DNA of 8,008 bases from Deltaproteobacteria bacterium (GTDB lineage Bacteria > Desulfobacterota > B13-G15), in contig QMLA01000033.1 in assembly GCA_003646585.1 (NCBI GenBank), positions 1-8,008 on the forward strand, read 5' to 3'. Positions within the stretch are counted from its first letter, which is position 1, and the number at the start of each line of letters is the position of its first letter. The translations under genes were made by a program, and so were the position numbers. The notes beneath the pieces are model-generated. The model saw only the letters and a program-made list of their open reading frames with translations. It did no database searches and had not been told where the DNA came from. Below, one piece after another: positions 1-6,578 of the stretch.

Positions 1-571
1 CCTCCTCTGCCCCGCCAAGCATCCCCCCGATCTTGACCGCGGCCATAATAAAGGCGGCCGTTTTGCGCTCGTGAATCCACTGGATCAATCCCCCATCCAC
101 CTCCTTGCCCTCGACCTCAACGTCAACAGCTTGCCCCCCGACCATCCCTTCACTGCCCACAGCCCTGGCCACTTCATGGATCACACTGAGGGCCACCTCG
201 GGGGAAATCCCCTCCCTCGCCCCCGGGCTCGACATCAATCCGAAGGCGTCCGTAAGGAGGGCATCTCCGGCCAGGATGGCCAGTGCTTCACCGAAGACCC
301 GATGGCTTGTCGCCCGTCCCCTCCGGTAATCATCGTCATCCATGGAGGGCAGGTCATCGTGGATGAGGGAATAGGTATGGATCATCTCCAGGGCGCAGGC
401 AAAGGGCAGGGCCCTCTGGGGATCACCTCCCACAGCATAGCAGGAAGCGAGGACCAGCAAGGGCCTTATCCGCTTTCCCCCCGAAAAGACGCTATAACGC
501 ATTGCCTCGGGAAGCCTCGAGGGAATGCATCCCTCCCTGGGGAGAAATCTCCCCAGGGCTTCCTCAACCAT
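1..571 (-). CDS. ispA: Short-chain polyprenyl diphosphate synthase (farnesyl/geranylgeranyl type), 3' end cut by window edge
   Basis: This cytoplasmic enzyme condenses isopentenyl diphosphate with allylic diphosphates to make C15-C20 prenyl diphosphates for quinone, undecaprenyl and other isoprenoid synthesis. My minus-strand translation gives about 190 residues. GGKRIRP, which binds the diphosphate, lies at residues 31-37, and the first aspartate-rich motif DDLPSMD, which binds Mg2+, at 72-78, followed by DDDYRRGRATSH. GDALLTDAF and GGQAVDVE follow, as in IspA. The family is usually about 295 residues, so roughly 100 C-terminal residues, including the second Asp-rich motif, lie beyond the left edge. 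The ATG at 571 overlaps the end of xseB by 8 bp. An in-frame CTG at 596-598, six bases after AGGAGG, would add nine residues (RIIENWAK between the two starts) that resemble the usual N-terminal helix of the family, so the true start is uncertain. The exact chain-length product cannot be told from what is visible. Confidence 0.93.
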   Translation of the reverse strand, partial: MVEEALGRFLPREGCIPSRLPEAMRYSVFSGGKRIRPLLVLASCYAVGGDPQRALPFACALEMIHTYSLIHDDLPSMDDDDYRRGRATSHRVFGEALAILAGDALLTDAFGLMSSPGAREGISPEVALSVIHEVARAVGSEGMVGGQAVDVEVEGKEVDGGLIQWIHERKTAAFIMAAVKIGGMLGGAEE

Positions 572-821
572 CTTCGCCCAGTTTTCTATTATCCTCAGCC
601 TTCTCCTCCTCAAAGGGTCTGGATACAAGCCTCTCTCCCTCCCTCATGAGGATCTCCACCCGCCTTTTCACCTCATCGAGCTTCCTGTGACAAATTCTGG
701 ACAGCTCAACCCCCTTCTCGAACAACCTCAGGGCCTCCTCAAGGGGAAGGTCACCCCGCTCAAGCTCCTCAACGATTTCCTCAAGCTCCCTCAACGACTG
801 CTCGAAACTCCTTTCCTCCAT
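564..821 (-). CDS. xseB: Exodeoxyribonuclease VII small subunit
   Basis: This is the small subunit of Exonuclease VII, which binds the large subunit XseA. The complex degrades single-stranded DNA from either end into short oligonucleotides during repair. The product has 85 residues, normal for the family. The conserved helical core covers residues 5-55: SFEQSLRELEEIVEELERG, then LPLEEALRLFEKGVEL, then a Cys (C44) and a charged helix. The highly charged C-terminal tail (residues 60-85) is variable in this family. The start lies inside the 3' end of the M23 peptidase gene (31 bp overlap) and the stop lies 8 bp inside ispA, so translation of the three genes is probably coupled. Ten of its 12 Arg codons are AGG or AGA. 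The identification rests on the helical motif and on the neighbouring xseA and ispA. Confidence 0.95.
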   Translation of the reverse strand: MEERSFEQSLRELEEIVEELERGDLPLEEALRLFEKGVELSRICHRKLDEVKRRVEILMREGERLVSRPFEEEKAEDNRKLGEDG

Positions 822-1645
822 CCCTCATCCCCCAGGGATCGAAGGAGGCTTTCGGGAGACACCCTCCTTTTGCGAAACCTTATGGCCCAGTGAAGGTGGG
901 GCCCTGTAGCGCGCCCCGTCAGGCCGACCGTCCCTATCCGTTCCCCCCTCCTGACGAATTCGCCCTCCTTTACCAAGATCCGCTCAAGATGGCAGTAAAG
1001 CGAGAATAACCCCAGACCATGGTGTATTATAACCGTGTTGCCTTCAAGCAACAATGAACGCACAAAGACCACCTTTCCCGAATTGGTGGCCACAACGGGA
1101 CTCCCCTTGGGGGCAGAGATATCAAGACCCGTATGAAGGCTACTGTACCGTCCGTTTATCAAGCGCCTCAAACCGAACTCTGCTGTAATTCGGCCCTCCA
1201 AAGGGAAGATGAAGCCCCGGGTCCACAGGGCCGGCGAATCCCAGCCCCGTTCAAGGATCATCCTCACCAATGCCTTCTCCTGCCCAATCCTTTGCAGATC
1301 TCGGGGGGAATATTCCACCTTTTCCCGGGGAAGTTTGAGGGATACCAGGGGCAGTCTGCGCTTCTTTACTTCGACGAGAAGGGACATATTGCTTTCCCTG
1401 TCTCCGACAGAGACCCTGTATCTCCTCGCAGGTGCGCACAGATCCACCCCTATGACCCCTTCATAGAGCCTTCCCCTTTTCACAAAGGGAATGGCCTCTT
1501 TTGCAAAATAGCCTTTGAAAGGGGGGATGCCCCTAACCCTGATGACCCCGAGATCACCCTGCAGGATACGGTGGGGGAAATCAAGGACCTCAATGGCGTT
1601 ACAGAGGACGGGCAAAAGGAGGAAGGAACAGATCAGGGATCTCAT
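791..1645 (-). CDS. Secreted M23-family zinc metallopeptidase (murein endopeptidase, LytM/NlpD-like fold)
   Basis: This is a probable periplasmic peptidoglycan endopeptidase, or a regulator derived from one, of 284 residues. Residues 1-17 form a short signal peptide (RSLICSFLLLPVLCNA) with a likely signal-peptidase I cut after CNA. The Cys at 15 does not sit in a good lipobox. The middle (about 20-140) looks like an all-beta domain of unassigned type, and the M23 domain occupies about 145-265. The zinc and catalytic set is intact: H171 and D175 in HTGLD, H219 in LYCHLE, and H250/H252 in GPHLHW, so it should be active. I chose the ATG at 1645 because it forms an ATGA overlap with the xseA stop and has AAGGAG five bases upstream. 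A GTG at 1666 would add seven charged residues in front of the signal peptide and is less likely. It lies between xseA and xseB and overlaps both. The exact bond cleaved cannot be told. Confidence 0.9.
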   Translation of the reverse strand: MRSLICSFLLLPVLCNAIEVLDFPHRILQGDLGVIRVRGIPPFKGYFAKEAIPFVKRGRLYEGVIGVDLCAPARRYRVSVGDRESNMSLLVEVKKRRLPLVSLKLPREKVEYSPRDLQRIGQEKALVRMILERGWDSPALWTRGFIFPLEGRITAEFGLRRLINGRYSSLHTGLDISAPKGSPVVATNSGKVVFVRSLLLEGNTVIIHHGLGLFSLYCHLERILVKEGEFVRRGERIGTVGLTGRATGPHLHWAIRFRKRRVSPESLLRSLGDEGWRKGVSSSR

Positions 1646-2982
1646 CCCCTCTCCTTCACTTCGCACTTTATTTCCCCTCTGTGCAGGGTCACCTTGACCA
1701 TATCCCCCGGAGAGACCTGGGAGGAATCCTTGAGGAGCGTGTTCTGTGGCAGGATCCAGGTTATTGAATATCCCCTCTCGAGAATGGCCAGGGGACTCAA
1801 GGCGTTGAGTTTCCCCACCACACCCTCAAACCTTTCGGTCCTCGACCTCAGCTGGAGACCCATGACGGCTTTCAGCTTACCCCACAGTTCTGCAAGGCGC
1901 CTTCCCAACAGCTCCGCGTGTGCTTTCGGAGAGCGGGTAAGCAGGAGCCTGTGCAGAACCTGGAGGCGTTCGGCTCGGGATGAAATCGCCTTCTCCGCGC
2001 TCCTTATAAGCCTCCTTTGCAGTTCCCCGAGCCTCTGGGCCCTTTCCTGAAGGCGCTTGCGAGGATCCTTGAGGGCCCTGGTGAGCCTCCTCAGGGTTTC
2101 GGCCTTTACGGTCAGCAGATGGCCGATTTTGGCCTGCAGCCTCCTTTCCATAAAGCAGATCCTTTCCCTCAGCTCCTCTTTTCGCTTCACCACGAGCTCG
2201 GCCGCCGCCGATGGGGTAGGGGCCCGAAGATCTGCCACGAAATCCGAGATGGTGTAATCCGTCTCATGGCCCACGGCAGATATGACCGGTACCGGACAGC
2301 GGTAAATGCTCCGGGCCACGATTTCCTCGTTGAAGGCCCAGAGGTCTTCCAGCGATCCCCCGCCCCTTGCCACGATGATGACATCCACATCGCCGCAGTT
2401 ACCGAGGTAATCGATCCCTTGGGCGATCTCCTCGGCCGCCCCCTCACCCTGAACCCTGACGGGGTATATGAGGATCTCGAGGTTCTCGAAGCGCCTCTTG
2501 AGGACATTTAACATGTCCCTTATCACCGCCCCCTTTGGGGAAGTGACGATGCCTATGCGCCTGGGCAGAAGCGGCAAAGGGCGCTTCCTGGAGGGATCGA
2601 AAAGCCCCTCCTGTTCAAGCTTTCTCTTCAATTGTTCGAAGGCAAGCTGCAGGGCCCCAAGCCCTTTGGGCTCTATGTAATCCACAATGAGCTGGTATTC
2701 CCCTCGGGGCTCATAAACCCCGATTCTGCCCCAGCAGAGTACATGCTGTCCGTCCTGGGGGCGGAATTTCAAAAATCGCACCTGCCCCCTGAAGATCACC
2801 GCCTTTATCTGAGCCTTCTCGTCCTTCAGGGTGAAGTAGAGGTGTCCGGAAAGGGGTTCCTTCAGATTCGATATCTCCCCCTCCACGATGATCTCCGAAA
2901 ACTCCCCCTCCAGCAGATCGCGGATCTTGGACGTAAGTTCACTTACGGTATAAATCCTCAGGGGAAAGACCATCTTTTCCAT
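1642..2982 (-). CDS. xseA: Exodeoxyribonuclease VII large subunit
   Basis: This is the catalytic subunit of Exonuclease VII, a cytoplasmic single-strand-specific DNA nuclease used in mismatch repair and damage clearance. It has 446 residues, typical for the family. An N-terminal OB-fold for ssDNA binding (about 10-105) contains EGEISNLKEPLSGHLYF. The catalytic core has RRIGIVTSPKGAVIRD (141-156), ARGGGSLEDLWAFNEE (205-220) and VGHETDYTISDFVADLRAP (237-255). A long Arg/Lys/Glu-rich coiled-coil follows (about 265-385), then the conserved LNALSPLAILERGYS (392-406) and a small beta tail ending GEIKCEVKERG. No key motif is missing. The start has a weak ribosome binding site: AAGGGA lies 15 bases upstream, and a second ATG at codon 4 is possible. 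Its stop overlaps the M23 gene by 4 bp. The gap to the upstream tautomerase gene is 48 bases. Confidence 0.97.
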   Translation of the reverse strand: MEKMVFPLRIYTVSELTSKIRDLLEGEFSEIIVEGEISNLKEPLSGHLYFTLKDEKAQIKAVIFRGQVRFLKFRPQDGQHVLCWGRIGVYEPRGEYQLIVDYIEPKGLGALQLAFEQLKRKLEQEGLFDPSRKRPLPLLPRRIGIVTSPKGAVIRDMLNVLKRRFENLEILIYPVRVQGEGAAEEIAQGIDYLGNCGDVDVIIVARGGGSLEDLWAFNEEIVARSIYRCPVPVISAVGHETDYTISDFVADLRAPTPSAAAELVVKRKEELRERICFMERRLQAKIGHLLTVKAETLRRLTRALKDPRKRLQERAQRLGELQRRLIRSAEKAISSRAERLQVLHRLLLTRSPKAHAELLGRRLAELWGKLKAVMGLQLRSRTERFEGVVGKLNALSPLAILERGYSITWILPQNTLLKDSSQVSPGDMVKVTLHRGEIKCEVKERG

Positions 2983-3030
2983 ATTACCGCAAAATTTTCC
3001 CTTACCGAAGGAATCCGGGAGGGAGAAACA

Positions 3031-3222
3031 TCAAGGCTTAAGGTCGCTTAAAAGCTTTCCGCCTGAGGCCAGGTTTTCCTTTGGGTGATCGACGATCACA
3101 ATATGGACGTCCTCTGGTTTGACTCCGGCCACGCGCACCAGGGTCTCGGTTATCTCCTGCACGATCTTCCTCTTCTGCTCGATGCTCCTTCCCTCGATCA
3201 AATCTATCCTCACAAGGGGCAT
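3031..3222 (-). CDS. 4-oxalocrotonate tautomerase family protein (small, variant active site)
   Basis: This is a 63-residue protein of the tautomerase superfamily, whose small members form hexamers and use an N-terminal proline, exposed after Met removal, as a general base in keto-enol tautomerisation. The sequence begins MPLVRIDLIEGRS, so Pro1 and Arg11 (numbered without Met) match classical 4-OT, and the C-terminal GG turn is present (53-54). Position 39, the second catalytic Arg in Pseudomonas 4-OT, is His in EDVHIVI, and position 50, usually Phe, is Leu. The substrate is therefore probably not 2-hydroxymuconate, and I give no symbol. Length matches the 62-residue mature family size. TAGGAGGG overlaps the livF stop codon 10 bases upstream, so it is very likely co-transcribed with the transporter. 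The fold assignment is firm. A role in aromatic-acid or keto-acid metabolism is inferred. Confidence 0.88.
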   Translation of the reverse strand: MPLVRIDLIEGRSIEQKRKIVQEITETLVRVAGVKPEDVHIVIVDHPKENLASGGKLLSDLKP

Positions 3223-3232
3223 CTCTTCCCTC

Positions 3233-3928
3233 CTATACCAACAGGTATTTCCTCCTCACCTCTTCGTTTTCCCTCAACTCCCGAATACTTCCCTTAAAGC
3301 GGATCCTTCCATTGTCGATGATGTAACCCCGATCGCTTATCCGCAGGGCCGACCTCACGTTCTGCTCGGCCAGAAGAATCGTCAATCCCACTTCCTTTAA
3401 CTTCAGGATCTGCTCCTCGAGGACCCGAACCAGGACTGGGGCCAACCCCTCTGTGGGTTCATCCAGCAGCAACAGCTCCGGGTTGGTCACAAGGGCCCGG
3501 GCAATGGCAAGCATCTTCTGCTCCCCACCACTTAAGCATCCCGCCCTGCGGTTCCTGATCTCCCTGAGGGCTGGGAAAAGCTCATATACCCTGTCCCGGG
3601 TCCAGCCGTCGCCGTCCCTTGGGCGTTCGGCTATCTCGAGGTTTTCCTCCACCGTGAGGTCGGCAAAAATCCTCCTGTCATCCGGGACATAGGCGATGCC
3701 CTTGCGGGCAATCTGATAGGGCTCCCTTCCTGTAATGTCCTCGCCTTTGAAGAAGATCCTGCCCTGACGGGGGGGGACCAGTCCCATGATGCTCTTCATG
3801 GTGGTTGTCTTTCCCGCACCATTTCGGCCCAACAAACACACGACCTCTCCAGGCTCCACCTCCAAAGAGACCCCAAACAGGATGTGACTCAACCCGTAGT
3901 AGGTGTGGATTCCTTCCACCTTCAACAT
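3233..3928 (-). CDS. livF: Branched-chain amino acid-type ABC transporter, ATP-binding protein LivF
   Basis: This is the second of two cytoplasmic ATPases that power the LivHM permease. It has 231 residues, normal for LivF. Walker A GRNGAGKTT lies at 34-42, the Q-loop region includes VPDDRRIFADLTVEENL (81-97), the ABC signature LSGGEQ is at 132-137 and Walker B LLLLDEPTEG at 152-161. The switch (H-loop) region reads AEQN (187-190), where most ABC ATPases have His. EQN is normal for LivF proteins and helps tell it from LivG. The ATG at 3928 overlaps the livG stop by 7 bp and has GGGAGGGG four bases upstream. A tautomerase gene follows after 10 bases. Family membership is certain; the transported substrate is not shown by this subunit. 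Confidence 0.96.
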   Translation of the reverse strand: MLKVEGIHTYYGLSHILFGVSLEVEPGEVVCLLGRNGAGKTTTMKSIMGLVPPRQGRIFFKGEDITGREPYQIARKGIAYVPDDRRIFADLTVEENLEIAERPRDGDGWTRDRVYELFPALREIRNRRAGCLSGGEQKMLAIARALVTNPELLLLDEPTEGLAPVLVRVLEEQILKLKEVGLTILLAEQNVRSALRISDRGYIIDNGRIRFKGSIRELRENEEVRRKYLLV

Positions 3929-4662
3929 ACTTCCCCTCCCAGGTACGCTTCCTGGACCCTCGGATCCCGCCTCACCTCCTCAGGGGAGGCCTGAAGGAGG
4001 GTCTGTCCCTGGTGCATTACCATTATGCTTTTGGCGATGGAGAAGACGATCTCCATATCGTGCTCACAGAAGAGGATGGTGAGGTTCCTAGTTTCGGCAA
4101 GGTGCTTTATCAGCTCGATGGTGGAAGCCGTCTCCTCGGGTGACATGCCGGCTGTGGGTTCGTCTAGGATCAACAGCTCGGGATCATTCCCCAGGGCTAT
4201 GGCGATCTCAAGGACCTTCTGGTCCCCGTGGGAGAGGGTACCGGCAACCTCATAGGCCTTATCCAGCAATCCCACGCTTTGCAGCAGTTCTTCGGTCTTC
4301 TCCACCGCCAGCTTCCTGGCAGGACGAAACAGCTGCGAGCTCTTTCCCTGATGGGCCAGTACCGCCACCTGGACATTTTCAAAGACGGTGAGCCGGTGAA
4401 AGATGTTCACTATCTGAAAGGAACGGGCTATGCCCTTTTTGCATATTTCATAGGGAGGGAGTCCCGTGATGTCCTCCCCCTTGAAAAGGATCCGTCCCCG
4501 CTCGGGTTTGAGCTGTCCCGTTATGAGGTTGAACAGGGTGGTCTTTCCAGCTCCGTTGGGGCCGATCACCGCTACTATATCGCCCCTTTCAACGGTGAGA
4601 TTGGCTCCTCTTACCGCCTTGAAGTCGCCGAAGGACTTCTCCACCCCTTCAACCTTCAGCAT
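3922..4662 (-). CDS. livG: Branched-chain amino acid-type ABC transporter, ATP-binding protein LivG
   Basis: This is the first of the two cytoplasmic ATPases of the importer, 246 residues long. Walker A GPNGAGKTT lies at 34-42. ARSFQIVNIF (79-88) is typical of LivG and forms the Q-loop region. The signature is LSHGDQ (143-148), the usual LivG form of LSGGQ, Walker B is LLILDEPTAGM (163-173), and the switch His is H201 in FCEHDME. I chose the ATG at 4662, whose first base is also the last base of the livM stop codon (TAATG), with GGAGGGGG just upstream. The reading frame stays open for 73 further codons upstream, but that stretch lies inside livM in another frame, reads as low-quality protein, and the homology begins at MLKVEGVEKSF. 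The 7 bp overlap with livF suggests translational coupling. Confidence 0.96.
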   Translation of the reverse strand: MLKVEGVEKSFGDFKAVRGANLTVERGDIVAVIGPNGAGKTTLFNLITGQLKPERGRILFKGEDITGLPPYEICKKGIARSFQIVNIFHRLTVFENVQVAVLAHQGKSSQLFRPARKLAVEKTEELLQSVGLLDKAYEVAGTLSHGDQKVLEIAIALGNDPELLILDEPTAGMSPEETASTIELIKHLAETRNLTILFCEHDMEIVFSIAKSIMVMHQGQTLLQASPEEVRRDPRVQEAYLGGEVC

Positions 4663-5612
4663 TACCCCCTCCTTTTGCCGAGTTCTCCCCTGCCTTGAGC
4701 AAACCTCTCCAGGACGAAGCCCATCACCCCTTCGGGCAGGAAGAAGATGAGCAGTATCAGGATGACACCGAGTATCAGGGTCCAGTATTCGGTGTAAATG
4801 CCGACGAAGGTCCTTAAGGAAACGATGATGGCCGCCCCGATTATCGGTCCCACAAAGGTGAACCAGCCACCCAGAAGGCACATAATGAAAATCTCAAGGG
4901 ACAGGACCCAGAAGAGCAGATCGGGAAAGACCGACCCTTCAAGGACCACAAACAGCACCCCTGCCACCCCCGCGAAGAAGGTGGCGATCACGATGGCGAC
5001 AAGCTGATGCCTCCTCACGTTCACCCCCACCGCTTCACAGCGATCCGGATTATCCCTTATGGCCTGAAGAGTGCGCCCGAAGGGGGAGTTTACGATGCGA
5101 TAAAGCAGATAGATGCACACGGTTACCACGGCCAGGATGAAGTAATACGAACTTTTCAACGATGAGATAAAGGAAGGCATCGGGATCCCGTGGATGCCGT
5201 CATCACCCCCGGTGAAACTATACCATCGGAAGACAATAGCCCACACGAGGGACCCCAGCGATATCTGGAGCATCCCGAAGTAGAGCCGCGTGAGCCTCAC
5301 GCAGAACCAACCGATGAGGAAACCCACCACCGCAGCCGCCAGGGGACCGGCGAGGAAGGCAACCCACTTGGGCCAGGAGGTCTTGGTGAGGATCAGGGCC
5401 ACGGTATAAGCCCCAACCCCGTAAAAAACCCCGTGGTGGAATTGATACATGCCCCCGTAGCCCACCGTGAGATTGAGGCTCATGGCCAAAAGGGCCGTCA
5501 CAAAAATCAGGGCGATGATATAGGTGTAAAAACGGGGCAACATGAAAGGCAAAAGGACCAATATCCCCAGGATTGCCGCCGAAAGCCATGGCCACTTGTC
5601 CTTCTTTTGCAA
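4662..5612 (-). CDS. livM: Branched-chain amino acid-type ABC transporter, permease LivM
   Basis: This inner-membrane permease pairs with LivH to form the translocation pore. It has 316 residues from the preferred TTG at 5612 and about 8-10 hydrophobic segments, the first at about 6-26. Family landmarks are SLNLTVGYGG near 45-54, GVGAYT at 65-70, GGDDGI at 135-140, the cytoplasmic ATPase-contact loop RTLQAIRDNPDRCEAVGV (180-197), and FLPEGVMGF near the C-terminus. The TTG is favoured because AGGAGG lies six bases upstream, in the 11-base gap after livH. A TTG at 5630 would overlap livH and carry the ribosome binding site inside the gene. Two normally conserved stretches differ: the segment after GYGG reads MYQFHHGVFYG where most members have SLGHAAFFG, and LGGWFTFVGP replaces the usual GGxGTxxGP. 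The stop overlaps livG by one base. Confidence 0.95.
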   Translation of the reverse strand: MQKKDKWPWLSAAILGILVLLPFMLPRFYTYIIALIFVTALLAMSLNLTVGYGGMYQFHHGVFYGVGAYTVALILTKTSWPKWVAFLAGPLAAAVVGFLIGWFCVRLTRLYFGMLQISLGSLVWAIVFRWYSFTGGDDGIHGIPMPSFISSLKSSYYFILAVVTVCIYLLYRIVNSPFGRTLQAIRDNPDRCEAVGVNVRRHQLVAIVIATFFAGVAGVLFVVLEGSVFPDLLFWVLSLEIFIMCLLGGWFTFVGPIIGAAIIVSLRTFVGIYTEYWTLILGVILILLIFFLPEGVMGFVLERFAQGRGELGKRRG

Positions 5613-5618
5613 ATCGAA

Positions 5619-5625
5619 CCTCCTT
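5619..5625 (-). promoter_or_regulatory. Ribosome binding site that decides the livM TTG start
   Basis: AAGGAGG directly follows the first base of the livH stop codon (TAAGGAGG) and ends six bases before the TTG at 5612-5610. This supports that TTG over the one at 5630, which would place the site inside the coding region. Confidence 0.75.
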
Positions 5626-6502
5626 ACCAAACCGATTTGAGAAGCCCTTTGGGGCGCATCAAGAGCACTATCACCACCGCCGCGTAGGGAAAGACGATGG
5701 CAAACTGGGGCCAGAATAGGACACCGAGGGCCTGGGTCACCCCGAAGATCAGGGACCCGACCAGGGCCCCCCAGATATTGCCGAGGCCTCCGATGGTGAC
5801 TATGAGGAAGGCCTCGATGATGATGTCATGATCCATCCCCAGGGTGATGCTCACCGTAGGGGCCACAAGGGCACCGGCCACCCCGGCCAGATAACATCCG
5901 AGGACGAAGGCCGCCGCAAAGACCCAGCTTACGTTGATCCCCAGGGCCCCCACCATCTCCCGATCCACCGCGGCGGCGCGGCAGATCTTGCCGACCTTGG
6001 TCCTGTTGGTAAAGAGCCACAGAAATACCGCCACAAGGGGACCTATTATCAGCAGGAACAGGTTGTAACGGGGAAAGGCGGACCCAAGAATGGAGATGGA
6101 ACCCTTGAGCCCTCCAGGGGGCATGATGGAACTGTACTTCGGCCCCCACACCATCTTCACCAGATCCCCCAGGATCAGCATCAGGGCGAAGGTGAAGAGC
6201 AACAGCATAAGATGCTCCCTCTGATACAGGTGGCAGAAAAGGAGCCTCTCTGCCACAAAACCGACCACTGCCACCACTACGGGGGCCAGAAGCAACGCAA
6301 GCCAGAAACCGGTACTCCCCATCCCAAAGTAGGTGTAAATGCTGAAGGCGGAAAAGGCCCCGATCATGTAAAGGGACCCGTGAGCGACATTGGGAACCCT
6401 CAAAACCCCCAGGATGAAGCTCATGCCCGCCGAAACGATAAAGAGGATCATCGAACGACTGAGACCCACCAACAGCTGCGTGCACAAAGATGCCCACTCC
6501 AT
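5624..6502 (-). CDS. livH: Branched-chain amino acid-type ABC transporter, permease LivH
   Basis: This inner-membrane permease is the partner of LivM, 292 residues from the chosen ATG, typical for LivH. It has about eight hydrophobic segments. Landmarks are LRVPNVAHGSLYMIGAF near the N-terminus, the contact loop TKVGKICRAAAVDREMVGAL, LGCYLAGVAGALVAP, IVTIGGLGNIWGALVGS and the C-terminal RPKGLLKSVW. The ATG at 6502 has AAGGAAGG just upstream and gives the usual LivH N-terminus. A TTG at 6550 in the same frame would put 16 extra residues on top of the livK-livH hairpin and is unlikely. It follows livK after 76 bases that contain the hairpin, and is followed by livM after 11 bases. Nothing in the permease itself fixes the substrate. 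Confidence 0.95.
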   Translation of the reverse strand: MEWASLCTQLLVGLSRSMILFIVSAGMSFILGVLRVPNVAHGSLYMIGAFSAFSIYTYFGMGSTGFWLALLLAPVVVAVVGFVAERLLFCHLYQREHLMLLLFTFALMLILGDLVKMVWGPKYSSIMPPGGLKGSISILGSAFPRYNLFLLIIGPLVAVFLWLFTNRTKVGKICRAAAVDREMVGALGINVSWVFAAAFVLGCYLAGVAGALVAPTVSITLGMDHDIIIEAFLIVTIGGLGNIWGALVGSLIFGVTQALGVLFWPQFAIVFPYAAVVIVLLMRPKGLLKSVW

Positions 6503-6534
6503 AGCCTTCCTTCTCCAGCCCTTTTTTGGATAAA

Positions 6535-6564
6535 AGAGGGCGGAGGCCAAAGCCTCCGCCCTCT
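6535..6564 (-). terminator. Perfect GC-rich hairpin between livK and livH (leaky terminator or mRNA-stabilising stem)
   Basis: On the minus strand the arms GAGGGCGGAGGC and GCCTCCGCCCTC pair perfectly (12 bp, 13 with the flanking A-T pair) around a TTTG loop, followed by TTTTA. It begins 14 bases after the livK stop. The run of four T residues is short for a strong intrinsic terminator, and livH follows in the same direction. The likely role is partial termination or protection of the livK 3' end, so that more binding protein than permease is made, as known for malE-malF. Confidence 0.8.
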
Positions 6565-6578
6565 GAAGTCCTAATAGT

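Noticed and set aside
71..649. Plus-strand open frame of 192 codons at the left edge
   Set aside because: It is antisense to ispA, whose GGKRIRP and DDLPSMD motifs are unmistakable on the minus strand.
1133..2050. Long plus-strand open frame of 305 codons
   Set aside because: It lies antisense to the M23 gene and xseA, both of which have clear family motifs. Its translation shows no recognisable domain and is rich in Pro/Ser/Arg, as expected from antisense GC-rich DNA.
4663..4881. 73-codon N-terminal extension of livG
   Set aside because: It overlaps livM in another frame. The homology and the best ribosome binding site both point to the ATG at 4662.
6503..6550. 16-residue N-terminal extension of livH from a TTG at 6550
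   Set aside because: The start would lie in the hairpin loop and stem without a ribosome binding site. The ATG at 6502 has one and gives the normal LivH length.
5828..6574. Plus-strand open frame of 248 codons opposite livH
   Set aside because: Its product is full of His, Gly, Gln and Pro without motifs, and it is the complement of a conserved permease gene. It also runs through the hairpin.
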